DNA of 64,000 bases from Streptomyces venezuelae ATCC 10712 (GTDB lineage: Bacteria > Actinomycetota > Actinomycetes > Streptomycetales > Streptomycetaceae): contig NZ_CP029197.1 in NCBI RefSeq assembly GCF_008639165.1, forward strand, positions 6,576,001 through 6,640,000, written 5' to 3'. The notes below the pieces were generated by a model. It made no database searches, had not been told where the DNA came from, and worked only from the letters and a program-made list of their open reading frames with translations. The position numbers were made by a program, and so were the translations under genes. Position 1 is the stretch's first letter. The number at the start of each line of letters is the position of its first letter. Positions 1-10,298 of the stretch are shown piece by piece.

Positions 1-6
1 GGGCTC

Positions 7-1242
7 GTGGTCGTCGGGGCCGGGCTCCTCACGCTGGTCGCCTGCGCCGCCGGCGTCTGGTGGTTCCTGGCGCACCGGGGAGCCGTCCGGCTCTTCGGGG
101 CGGCGCTCGCGCTCCTCGCCCCCGTCGGCCTCGTCATCCTGTACGCCCACGACGGCCTCTGGCTGACGGCCCTGGTGCTCCTCCTCTGCTGGGTCGTCGC
201 ACTGGCCTGCGCCCGGGCGGCGCTGCGCATGTCGCGACCACCGCGACCACGGCGCGGCAGCACCGTCCCCCCGCCGGACCGGCCGGTCCTGATCATGAAC
301 CCGAAGTCCGGCGGCGGGAAGGTCGGCCGCTTCGGGCTCGTCGAGCGGGCCGAGGAGCTCGGCGCGCGGGTCATCCTGCTCGACCCGTCCGCCCCGGCCG
401 ACGTCGAAGCGCTGGCCCGGGACGCCGTGGCCGACGGCGCGGACCTGCTCGGCGTCGCGGGCGGCGACGGGACGCAGGCACTCGTCGCCGCCGTCGCCGC
501 CGAGCACGATCTGCCGTTCCTCGTGGTCGCCGCCGGCACCCGCAACCACTTCGCCATGGACCTGGGGCTCGACCGCTCCGACCCGTCCCGCTGCCTCGAC
601 GCGCTGACCGACGGCGAGGAGCTCCGGATCGACCTCGGTGACGTCGCCGGCCGGGCCTTCGTGAACACCGTGTCCTTCGGGGTGTACGCCGACGTCGTGC
701 AGCGGCCCGAGTACCGCGACGACAAGGCGGGCACGGCCCTCTCCCTCATGCCGGACCTGCTGCTCGGGGAAGGGGTACGACGGGTCGAAGCCCGCGTCGA
801 CGACGCGGTGCTCTCCTCCCAGCAGGCCCTGCTGGTCAGCAACAACGCGTACCAGTCGCTCGACGAGCTGAGCACCGGCGCCCGCCGGCCCCGGCTCGAC
901 GACGGCGAACTGGGGGTGCTGGGCATCCGGGTGGAGGACGCCGCACAGGCCGCCGACCTGGTGGTGCGGGGCTCACAGTCCACGGGCCTCACCGTCACGA
1001 CCGCCCAGCGGGTCGAGGTGACCGGCGACACGGACGAGCTCCCCGTCGCGGTCGACGGCGAGGCGCTGCGGATGTCCACCCCGGTCGTGTGCACCCTGCG
1101 CCCGGGCGCGCTGCGGGTCCGCGTGCCCCGGGACCGTCCCGGCGTCGCGCCCCCCACCCCGACGGTGGACTGGCGCCGCATCGTGTCCCTCGCCTTCGGC
1201 CGCAGGCCCCGTGACGGGGAGCGCACCGAACCCCCGTCGTGA
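7..1242 (+). CDS. Diacylglycerol kinase-family lipid kinase with N-terminal membrane segments
   Basis: Residues 1-75 are hydrophobic and hold two or three membrane segments. A DAGK catalytic domain follows from about residue 93, with the nucleotide-binding opening MNPKSGGGK and the glycine-rich GGDGTQ motif near residue 152, both hallmarks of the DAGK/sphingosine-kinase/YegS fold. The C-terminal half (about 240-380) matches the beta-sandwich domain of these kinases. By family it should phosphorylate a lipid hydroxyl at the membrane; the lipid cannot be told from sequence. The start used is the GTG at position 7, but the frame is open to the window edge, so the true start may lie upstream. It ends just before a 100-bp gap, so it is probably not co-transcribed with the next gene. 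Confidence 0.85.
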   Translation: MVVGAGLLTLVACAAGVWWFLAHRGAVRLFGAALALLAPVGLVILYAHDGLWLTALVLLLCWVVALACARAALRMSRPPRPRRGSTVPPPDRPVLIMNPKSGGGKVGRFGLVERAEELGARVILLDPSAPADVEALARDAVADGADLLGVAGGDGTQALVAAVAAEHDLPFLVVAAGTRNHFAMDLGLDRSDPSRCLDALTDGEELRIDLGDVAGRAFVNTVSFGVYADVVQRPEYRDDKAGTALSLMPDLLLGEGVRRVEARVDDAVLSSQQALLVSNNAYQSLDELSTGARRPRLDDGELGVLGIRVEDAAQAADLVVRGSQSTGLTVTTAQRVEVTGDTDELPVAVDGEALRMSTPVVCTLRPGALRVRVPRDRPGVAPPTPTVDWRRIVSLAFGRRPRDGERTEPPS

Positions 1243-1344
1243 AGCGGCGAAAAAACTTTCCCGGATCCGGTCACACCCGCGCGCGGAGCTCCGTCATCGC
1301 TGTGAAGACGCCGACCGAGGCCGACCGAGGAAAGAGAGACAGCC

Positions 1345-1860
1345 ATGACGAACACCCTGAACACCCCGAACACCCCGAACACCCCGATCTCCCGGATGTC
1401 CAACCCCGGCGAGTTCGTCCCCGAGCTCAAGGACGTCAGCGCCGCCCTCTTCCGGGCCACGGGCAACCAGTCGGTGCCGCGCACCACGATGAACCTGATC
1501 CACCTGCGCGCCGGACAGATCGTCGGCAACACCTACCTGACCATCCTGAACACCGGTTTCCTGCGCAAGGCCGGGGAGACCGAGGAGCGCATCACGGCCG
1601 TCTCCTCCTGGCAGGACGCCCCCTACTTCACCGACGCCGAGCGCGCCGCCCTGGCCCTGCTGGAGGCCACCCTCCAGCCCGCCCCGCACGGCAGGGAGCG
1701 CGTCACCGACGAGCTGTACGCCGAGGCGGCGAAGCACTACGACAAGAAGGCCCTGGCCACCCTGACCATCGCCATCGGCCAGATCAACTTCTTCATCGCC
1801 CTCGCCGTCATCGGCAAGCCGCACCCGGTCAGCTCCCTGGCCGACGAGCAGTGGGACTGA
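1345..1860 (+). CDS. Carboxymuconolactone decarboxylase (AhpD-like) family protein lacking the CxxC pair
   Basis: This 171-aa all-helical protein has the layout of the CMD/AhpD family: a central helix pair around residues 45-75, then a GETEERI..VSSWQDAPYFTDAERAALAL-like segment where family members have the conserved WR/FT-ERAAL block. The redox pair CxxC and following His, expected in the helix that here reads AGQIVGNT, are absent, so peroxidase-type chemistry is unlikely. The N-terminus contains an NTP tripeptide repeat from a 9-bp DNA repeat (1350-1389). The ATG at 1345 is preceded by an AAAGAGAG ribosome site. The gene stands alone between the kinase and the molybdate locus. Family membership is fairly sure; function is unknown. 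Confidence 0.75.
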   Translation: MTNTLNTPNTPNTPISRMSNPGEFVPELKDVSAALFRATGNQSVPRTTMNLIHLRAGQIVGNTYLTILNTGFLRKAGETEERITAVSSWQDAPYFTDAERAALALLEATLQPAPHGRERVTDELYAEAAKHYDKKALATLTIAIGQINFFIALAVIGKPHPVSSLADEQWD

Positions 1861-1972
1861 CACGACACCCGCTACGGCAGTTTGGTGCTTCCTCTCAATG
1901 AGCTCGCATACGCCATGGAGAGTCCCACGATCTTGTTGCAACTGAGATCGAAAGCGGCCTACGGTGTCGCAT

Positions 1973-2362
1973 ATGCAGTCCTACACCATCGGCCAGGCCG
2001 CCCGTCTGCTGGGCGTCAGCCCAGACACGGCGCGGCGCTGGGCCGACGCGGGCCGCGTCGCGACCCACCGCGACGAGAGCGGCCGGCGCGTCATCGACGG
2101 GAAGTCGCTCGCGGCGTTCTCCGTGGACCTCGCCCAGGACGACGACGAGGACACGTCGTACACCTCGGCGCGCAACGCGTTCCCGGGGATCGTCACCGGG
2201 ATCGAGCTCGGTGACATCGCGGCCCAGGTCACCATCCAGGCCGGGCCGCACCGGCTGGTCTCCCTCCTCACCCGTGAGGCCGTGGAGGAGCTGGGACTGG
2301 ATGTCGGCATGCAGGCCACCGCCCGCGTGAAGTCGACCAGCGTGCACATCGACCGCACCTGA
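1973..2362 (+). CDS. Helix-turn-helix / TOBE molybdate-responsive protein
   Basis: Residues 1-55 form a MerR/excisionase-type helix-turn-helix (YTIGQAARLLGVSPDTARRW) and residues 62-129 a single TOBE/Mop domain (NAFPGIVTGIELGDIAAQVTI...VGMQATARVKSTSVHI), the fold that binds molybdate in ModE, ModC and molbindins. The combination suggests a small molybdate sensor or transcription factor. It lies directly upstream of modA and modBC on the same strand and probably controls or feeds them. The ATG at 1973 gives the usual MQSYTIG start; a GTG three codons upstream (1964) is also possible. It is 96 bp from modA, where a fresh ribosome site precedes the next start. Confidence 0.85.
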   Translation: MQSYTIGQAARLLGVSPDTARRWADAGRVATHRDESGRRVIDGKSLAAFSVDLAQDDDEDTSYTSARNAFPGIVTGIELGDIAAQVTIQAGPHRLVSLLTREAVEELGLDVGMQATARVKSTSVHIDRT

Positions 2363-2458
2363 CCACCCCTCACGCGGCGCCGCGCCACGCGCCTCGGCCG
2401 TCGGCGCGGCCGGCCCCTTCCCGTACGTCCGCTTCGTCTCCAAGGAGTTCCGGCCCTC

Positions 2459-3277
2459 ATGTCCCTCACCCTCGCCCCCACCAGACGCCGTACCGCTGCC
2501 GCCGCGCTCACCGCCGCCCTGCTCGTCCCGCTCGCCGCCTGCTCCTCGGGCGACGACACCACGAAGGACACCGCCGGCTCCACCGGCTCCGGCTCCGCGG
2601 GTGCCACACCGAAGGCGAACCTGACGGTCCTCGCCGCCGCCTCGCTCACCGACGTCTTCAAGACGGCGGGAGCCGCGTACGAGAAGTCCCACCCGGGCAC
2701 GAAGATCACCTTCTCCTTCGCCGGTTCGCAGGAACTCGTCGCCCAGATCTCGCAGGGCTCGCCCGCCGACGTCCTGGTCACCGCCGACACCAAGAGCATG
2801 GACAAGGTGAAGGCCGACACGGGCACCCCCGCGATCATCGCGAAGAACCGGCTCGTCATCGCCACCGGCGAGGGCAACCCGTTCAAGGTCGACGACCTCA
2901 AGGACCTCGCCGACACCAAGGTGAAGGTCGTCCTGGCCGCGCCCGAGGTGCCGGCCGGCAAGTACAGCAAGCAGATCCTCGACAAGCAGGGCATCACGGT
3001 GAAGCCGGTCTCCCAGGAGCCCAACGTGCGCGCCGTGCTCAGCAAGGTCGAGCTCGGCGAGGCCGACGCCGGCCTGGTCTACAGGACCGACGCCGAGAGC
3101 GCGAAGGACAAGGTCGACGCCGTCGAGATCCCCGACGACCAGAACGCCATCGCGAAGTACCCGGCCGCTACGATCAAGGACTCCAAGAACGCCGAGGCCG
3201 CCGCCGCCTTCGTCGCCTGGCTCTCCTCACCCGAAGGCCAGAAGATCCTCCAGGACGCCGGTTTCCAGAAGCCGTAA
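2459..3277 (+). CDS. modA: Molybdate ABC transporter substrate-binding lipoprotein
   Basis: The 272-aa protein starts with a lipoprotein signal peptide: arginine-rich n-region, alanine/leucine core and a lipobox ending LAAC at about residue 27. A Ser/Gly/Thr-rich tether follows. From about residue 52 the ModA fold begins with LTVLAAASLTDVFK, then FSFAGSQELVAQISQGSPADVLVTAD, the segments that line the oxyanion site. It should capture molybdate (perhaps tungstate) outside the membrane and pass it to the fused ModBC. The ATG is preceded by AAGGAG at 2440-2446. It is followed by a strong hairpin before modBC, so ModA can be made in excess over the membrane component. Confidence 0.95.
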   Translation: MSLTLAPTRRRTAAAALTAALLVPLAACSSGDDTTKDTAGSTGSGSAGATPKANLTVLAAASLTDVFKTAGAAYEKSHPGTKITFSFAGSQELVAQISQGSPADVLVTADTKSMDKVKADTGTPAIIAKNRLVIATGEGNPFKVDDLKDLADTKVKVVLAAPEVPAGKYSKQILDKQGITVKPVSQEPNVRAVLSKVELGEADAGLVYRTDAESAKDKVDAVEIPDDQNAIAKYPAATIKDSKNAEAAAAFVAWLSSPEGQKILQDAGFQKP

Positions 3278-3299
3278 CCGTCCGGGATCACCCAGAACG

Positions 3300-3338
3300 G
3301 GAGGGGCTGTCCGCATCGGGGGACCGGACAGCCCCTCC
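3300..3338 (+). terminator. Hairpin between modA and modBC (attenuator or partial terminator)
   Basis: A perfect 14-bp stem (3300-3313 pairs with 3325-3338, arm GGAGGGGCTGTCCG) with an 11-nt loop lies 23 bp after the modA stop and 31 bp before the modBC start. There is no T-tract. In an operon this position fits transcript stabilisation or partial termination that favours the binding protein over the transporter. Confidence 0.75.
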
Positions 3339-3369
3339 GTACCACGTCCTCACCTCTCCGGGATCAGCG

Positions 3370-5412
<2,043 letters not shown>

Positions 5413-5429
5413 CCCCCAGGGAGAATCCC

Positions 5430-6098
5430 ATGCCGGAACCGGACCCCTCCGCCGTACGCGAATGGCTGCGCGGCATCGAGGTCTTCGCCCGCCCGCTGCC
5501 CGTCTTCGACCCGGAGCGGGCACCGGCCGAACCCTCCGCCCTGTTCCTGGCGTGGCTGACGGAGGCGGTGGACGCCGGTGTCCCCGACCCGCACGCCATG
5601 ACCCTGTCCACCGTCGACGAGGCCGGGGACCCCGACGCCCGCGTCCTGATCCTCAAGAACGCCGACGGGTCGGGTTTCCAGTTCGCGGCGCACGCCGCCA
5701 GTCCGAAGGGCGTGCAGCTCGCGGGTGCGCCGCGGGCCGCGCTCACCTTCTACTGGGCGGAGTTCGGCCGTCAGGTCCGCGTCCGGGGCGCGGTGGTTCC
5801 CGACGCCCCGGAGCGTTCGGCCGCCGACTTCCTCGCCCGCGGGGCGACCGCGAGGGCGGAGGCCCTGCTCGGCCGGCAGAGCCGCTACCTCACGGATTCC
5901 GGCGCGCGCGACCGTGCGCTGGGGGAGAGCCTGGCCCGGGTGGAGACCGAACCCGGCCTGGTGGACCCGGCGTGGACGCTGTACACCGTCGTCCCGGACA
6001 CGGTGGAGTTCTGGCAGGCGGCCGCGAGCCGCGTCCACGTCCGCCTCCGGTACGAGCGAGAGTCCACCGGCTGGCAGCGGCACCAGCTCTGGTCCTGA
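5430..6098 (+). CDS. Pyridoxamine 5'-phosphate oxidase-family flavoprotein (PdxH-like)
   Basis: This 222-aa protein has the PdxH layout: an FMN-binding split barrel around residues 45-140 (AMTLSTVDEAGDPDARVLILKNAD, then ASPKGVQL..PRAALTFYWAEFGRQVRVRG, where PdxH enzymes have the FYTNxxSRKGxQL and WxxLxRQVRxxG signatures) and a C-terminal dimerisation domain (VEFWQAAASRVHVRLRYERE). By family it oxidises pyridoxine or pyridoxamine phosphate to PLP with O2, or a related small molecule. The ATG at 5430 follows CAGGGAGAAT. It begins 17 bp after modBC and may be co-transcribed, though the functions are not obviously linked. Several residues differ from canonical PdxH, so a related activity is possible. 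Confidence 0.8.
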   Translation: MPEPDPSAVREWLRGIEVFARPLPVFDPERAPAEPSALFLAWLTEAVDAGVPDPHAMTLSTVDEAGDPDARVLILKNADGSGFQFAAHAASPKGVQLAGAPRAALTFYWAEFGRQVRVRGAVVPDAPERSAADFLARGATARAEALLGRQSRYLTDSGARDRALGESLARVETEPGLVDPAWTLYTVVPDTVEFWQAAASRVHVRLRYERESTGWQRHQLWS

Positions 6099-6219
6099 CC
6101 CCGACGACCGGCCCCGTGCCCCGCTCGGCAGCACCGGTGCGAGCCCCCGGCCTCTGGTCCGGCCGTTGTCTGTGCCACCGTTGAACTCGTCGACGACCGG
6201 CGGCGCGAAGGGGGATGGC

Positions 6220-9200
6220 GTGCGACTGTCACGGGAGGTCACCGGGTGGGCGTTCCTCGCCGATGTGGACGGTGTCCGGCATGCCGGCCTGGCCGTCGGT
6301 CTGGCGAGCGTCAGTCCGTTCACCACGGGTGGCGGGGCGGGAGGCAGCCTGTTCGCCCGCGCCTACGCGCAAGGTCTCCGAGCGCTCCCCTCCATGGACG
6401 AATTGCCGCTTGGTCAGCCTCTCGTCCCCCGGTGGTGTGTCACGCAGGACGAAGAAGGTGTGCTGTCCGTCCGCGATCCCGACGGTGCGCGCTTCGTGCA
6501 CGACCTCGACGTGGAACGGCCGCCGGGGTGGACGGAGGCGGCGGAGGTTCTGGGCTCGGTCGTTCTGGTCGTGTCCCACGTGCTGCCCGCGGCAGTCGAT
6601 CCACTCGGCGCGCTGGTCCTCGAAGCACGGCGGGGGAAGGCGTGTGCCGGCGCGGTGCGTTTCGGTGAGCCCGCTGACGCGGCGGATGGGGAGCAGGCGG
6701 TCACCTTCGTCGTCGACCCCGTCGGAGTGCTCATGGAGCTGGCGCAGTACGTGTGCGATCGGATCATGTCGCTGGACGAGGCGAAGCGACGGGCCCGCGG
6801 GGTGGGGGCAGCGGAGATGCGGCAGGTGCTGGCGGAGCGAGGCGCGATGCCCGCCGCCGCGATGGTGGATCTCCTGTTCCGGGACGAGTTCCTCGATCAC
6901 CGCGACCCGGTGGAGTACACGTACGTCTACGGGCGACTGGTCGCCGAGGTCGCCGACGCCTGCGCGATGGAGGCTGCCTGGCGGGTCGCGGCCTTCCGGA
7001 CCGTCGAGGCCGGCGTCCACCTGGTGGCGGACCGGTGCGACCGCGCGGTGTACGAGGACTCCGAAGCCTTGGCGGCCCGGCTGATCGACAGCCTGAGCGA
7101 CTCCGCCGACGTGGAAGCCGCGCTGCTGGCTGCCGCCCGGTTACGGATGGCGAGCCGGGGACCGGAGGACTTCGCGGGCGACGACTACGCTCGCGAGCCG
7201 CTGCTGACCACCTGGTCCGCTCGGCTGACCGCGGACCTGTACCGCACGTGGTTCACCGACGAGGAGCCGTTCCAGGCGGAGTCCCACCGTCTGGTGGCGG
7301 AAGCGGAACAGCTGGTGGTGCGTGCGCTGGAGCTGGACGGTGGGGTGAAGAGGCCCCGGCTGCTGGCGTTACTGGCGCAGATTCTCGCGGACGAGGAGGG
7401 AGTTCACCGTGGTGCTGTCGGCGCCGCGCTGTCGGCATGGCGCGACTCGTCCGCCGCTGACGAGCCGGACCTCGCGCTGTTCCTCCTCAGGGTGGTGGAC
7501 GGGGTGTCCCCGGAGACGGCCGACGGGCTGCTCGCGGGGGTGTTCGGGACGCCGTTGGCGGATTTCGTCACCGCCCACGGCAGTACGGTGACGGCGAGGG
7601 TGATCAGCCAAGGTGTCAACCTGGCCAGGGAGCGCGCCGACCGGCGGTTGCTGCGTGCCGTGTTGGATTGGGCGGGGCAGCTCGACGTTCAGTGGCCCTC
7701 CGCCAACCGCAGGCAGCTGACCGAGGCCCGGCTCCACGCCCTGCCCGACGACCCGAGCGAGTGCCCGCGTCCCGACGAGCTGCTCCCGGTGTCGTTCCCG
7801 GAGTCGTGGACGCCGGCGCAGCGGTCTGCCGCCCTGCTGCATGCGGCCGCACACGCCCGCGACCGGCGACAGCCGGCGCTGGGGCTCACCCTCCTGCGCC
7901 AGGCGCGCGCCGGCCGGAACAAGGAGGTCCGGCTCCTCACGGCCGATCTGTACTACCAGGCGGCGGCGGGCGAACCGGTCGCCGGCCCTGTCCCGTTCCC
8001 GTGGGGCTACTACACGTATGCGGCGCTCGGCTACGCCTCGCTGGGCTTCGAGGAATTGGCGCGGGCGAGCCTGATTCCGGTCGTCCATCAGCTGGGCACC
8101 CTCCACGGCGACGAACTCAGGAACGCGCTGTACGCGATCATCGTGGACGTGCCGAACTTCGACACCAGCGGCACGCCCGAACTCGGCGCGACCCTGCGCG
8201 ACTTGGTGCACTCGGCGGTCTGGCAGCTCACCGCGCACAGCGAGACGCTACCGATGGGGCTGATGCTCGGCCTGCATCAAGCCGGCAAGGGGCCGGAGCT
8301 GGGAGCGTGGTGGCGCATCGAAGGCCCACTCGTGCTGCCCGCCCACATCCAGCACTTCCTCGGCACGTTGCGCGCATGGGAGGAGCCCGCCGGCGGCGGC
8401 GCCCTGCCGAACCTGCTGAACGTGGTGGACGCCGACCGACGTCCGGGCGGCCACGACCACACGCAGATCGCCCGGAATCTGCGGTGGCGCATCTCGTCGT
8501 TCATCGACGACGAGCTGCGTCGGCGTTCGGCACCGCTCGTCGACGACCAGCGGATCTGGGCCAAGGTGCACGATCTGCTGGACGACCGCACGGTGCTGTT
8601 GACGTGGTTCCTGCCCGCGGCGGTGAGCGGCGCGGCCGTGCTGCTCGCGGTCACCAGGCAGGGCCGGGAGCTCGTGGTGCACCTCGGTGAGGGCGCGGAC
8701 GAGAACAGTGACCGGCACCCGGATGCGGACCGGGTCGAGGCGATCCGGACGGAGATCGCACGCGACCCGCTGTTCGGCGACGTGACACCGGAGGGCAGTC
8801 GGCTGCTGGAGTCGGCCGGGCTGCCGGTCGGCGGCAGCGAACTGTGGGCCAAGTGGCGCGCGCAGGGCAAGGACCGGATCCTGGCCTGGCCGCACGGCGC
8901 TCTGCACTACCTGCCCCTGCCACTGTGCCGCAGGGGCGGCCGTCTGATCGCCGACGACTGGACGGTCACCACGATCGCCGGTCTCGAAGCCCTGGCACCC
9001 GTCGAAGTGCCTGCGCGTGAGGCCCGGACCGCCGTACTGGCCTCCGCTGCCGGGGGCGTTCCCTTCGGTCTGCATGCCGAACCGGCGCTGGAGGAGCACG
9101 CGCGGAAGGTAGCCGAGGCGGTGGGTGCCGAAGCCCTCACCGGTCGTGCGGCCACTCGCGACAGGCTGCGCGCGGAGATGGCGACGGCGGACGTCGTCCA

Positions 9201-9633
9201 CATCGCCGTACACGGGACGCTGGACGAGGACGCGCCGTGGATGCACTGCCTCCACCTCACGCCGGACGGCGGCGACGACGGCCGCGTCTTCGCGTACGAC
9301 TTCCTGGATGTCGACCTGCGCGGCGTCCGTCTTGTCACACTCGCCGCTTGTGAGTCGGCGCTCGGCCGATTCGACCGCGGCGACAACATCCGCGGTATCC
9401 CTTCGGCACTGATCACCGCCGGAGCGCAGGCCGTCATCGGGTGCCTGTGGCCCGTGCGCCCGGAGCCGGCCACGTACTTCTACCACCACCTGCACCAGGG
9501 AGTCGCGCGCGGCGAAGAGCCGGAGCAGGCCTTCCGCCGTGCCCAGCTCGCCACGCGGGCCACGTATCCCCACTACCGTGACTGGGGAGCGTTCACCTAT
9601 GTGCACGGCAGGAACAAGGGAGCATCCGCATGA
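6220..9633 (+). CDS. Large CHAT-domain (caspase-fold) protease
   Basis: The protein is about 1137 aa. The last 250 residues are a CHAT peptidase: WPHGALHYLPLPLC, then IAVHG with catalytic His at about 998, LAACESA with catalytic Cys at about 1044, and the C-terminal ALITAGAQAVIGCLWPV and RDWGAFTYVHG blocks. The N-terminal 850 residues are mostly helical and TPR-like but without clear repeats, and probably sense a signal or partner. The GTG at 6220 follows GAAGGGGG; longer in-frame starts lie inside the preceding gene. TTA codons at 7141 and 7369 imply dependence on the bldA tRNA. The stop overlaps the next start by 4 bp, so the two proteins are translationally coupled. CHAT proteases act in caspase-like conflict and cell-death modules; the target here is unknown. 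Confidence 0.85.
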   Translation: MRLSREVTGWAFLADVDGVRHAGLAVGLASVSPFTTGGGAGGSLFARAYAQGLRALPSMDELPLGQPLVPRWCVTQDEEGVLSVRDPDGARFVHDLDVERPPGWTEAAEVLGSVVLVVSHVLPAAVDPLGALVLEARRGKACAGAVRFGEPADAADGEQAVTFVVDPVGVLMELAQYVCDRIMSLDEAKRRARGVGAAEMRQVLAERGAMPAAAMVDLLFRDEFLDHRDPVEYTYVYGRLVAEVADACAMEAAWRVAAFRTVEAGVHLVADRCDRAVYEDSEALAARLIDSLSDSADVEAALLAAARLRMASRGPEDFAGDDYAREPLLTTWSARLTADLYRTWFTDEEPFQAESHRLVAEAEQLVVRALELDGGVKRPRLLALLAQILADEEGVHRGAVGAALSAWRDSSAADEPDLALFLLRVVDGVSPETADGLLAGVFGTPLADFVTAHGSTVTARVISQGVNLARERADRRLLRAVLDWAGQLDVQWPSANRRQLTEARLHALPDDPSECPRPDELLPVSFPESWTPAQRSAALLHAAAHARDRRQPALGLTLLRQARAGRNKEVRLLTADLYYQAAAGEPVAGPVPFPWGYYTYAALGYASLGFEELARASLIPVVHQLGTLHGDELRNALYAIIVDVPNFDTSGTPELGATLRDLVHSAVWQLTAHSETLPMGLMLGLHQAGKGPELGAWWRIEGPLVLPAHIQHFLGTLRAWEEPAGGGALPNLLNVVDADRRPGGHDHTQIARNLRWRISSFIDDELRRRSAPLVDDQRIWAKVHDLLDDRTVLLTWFLPAAVSGAAVLLAVTRQGRELVVHLGEGADENSDRHPDADRVEAIRTEIARDPLFGDVTPEGSRLLESAGLPVGGSELWAKWRAQGKDRILAWPHGALHYLPLPLCRRGGRLIADDWTVTTIAGLEALAPVEVPAREARTAVLASAAGGVPFGLHAEPALEEHARKVAEAVGAEALTGRAATRDRLRAEMATADVVHIAVHGTLDEDAPWMHCLHLTPDGGDDGRVFAYDFLDVDLRGVRLVTLAACESALGRFDRGDNIRGIPSALITAGAQAVIGCLWPVRPEPATYFYHHLHQGVARGEEPEQAFRRAQLATRATYPHYRDWGAFTYVHGRNKGASA

Positions 9634-10298
9634 ACGAGATTCGGCTGCACGACGTCGAACTCGTGCCGGAGCGTACGCTCGGCAGCCCGGCGGATGACGC
9701 ACCGCTGCGTGGCAGGCTCACGTTCGGCTGGGACCTCCTGCCTGCCGACCACGCGGGCACGCCGGCCGACTGGCGGTCCTATCTCGGCGCCACACCCGGC
9801 CGGGAGTTCCGGCAACTGCTGATGGTGTGCTCGTTCCGCCCTGAGACACCGGAGAGCAAAGGCGTCTTCCGCCATGCCTCCTTGGGCGTCGCACTGACCA
9901 CACCGGACCGGGACGTGCGGCCGATCGCGCGCCTGATCGACCCCGGCGAGCGCACCCGACCGGTCCCCGGCCTCGGGACGGGCGTGAGCTTCACGGTCAC
10001 GACAGGAGTGCTGGACGTAGGGGTGGAGAAGCCGCCGGGATCCGCACCGGCGAAGGAGGAGTGGATCGTACGGGGCCACGGAGCGTCCCAGCCGAACCCG
10101 CAGTGGGAGTTCCGGCGCGTCAAGGGATTCCCCCTGGTCGGCGACCACCCGGTGGCCGCGCTGGTGGAGCTCGTGCCCGACCGTACGAACACGGCAGAGG
10201 TCCTGGTCGCGGCAGAACTGGAGCACCGCACCTGGGGCATCCGCCGCTACCGCGCCCAACTCGCGCCGACCCCGCACACCATCGTGCTGGCGGAGTGA
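9630..10298 (+). CDS. Hypothetical protein coupled to the CHAT protease
   Basis: This 222-aa protein has no membrane segment, signal peptide or motif that I recognise. Its composition (alternating short hydrophobic strands such as GRLTFGWDLL, RQLLMVCSFRP, HASLGVALTT and VSFTVTTGVLDVGV) suggests a beta-rich globular fold. It starts inside the CHAT stop codon (ATGA overlap), so the two are made together and are probably partners: a substrate, inhibitor or sensor subunit. It resembles neither gasdermin nor the trypco/EACC families as I know them. The downstream 1.5 kb is decayed, so this looks like the last gene of a two-gene unit. Confidence 0.7.
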   Translation: MNEIRLHDVELVPERTLGSPADDAPLRGRLTFGWDLLPADHAGTPADWRSYLGATPGREFRQLLMVCSFRPETPESKGVFRHASLGVALTTPDRDVRPIARLIDPGERTRPVPGLGTGVSFTVTTGVLDVGVEKPPGSAPAKEEWIVRGHGASQPNPQWEFRRVKGFPLVGDHPVAALVELVPDRTNTAEVLVAAELEHRTWGIRRYRAQLAPTPHTIVLAE

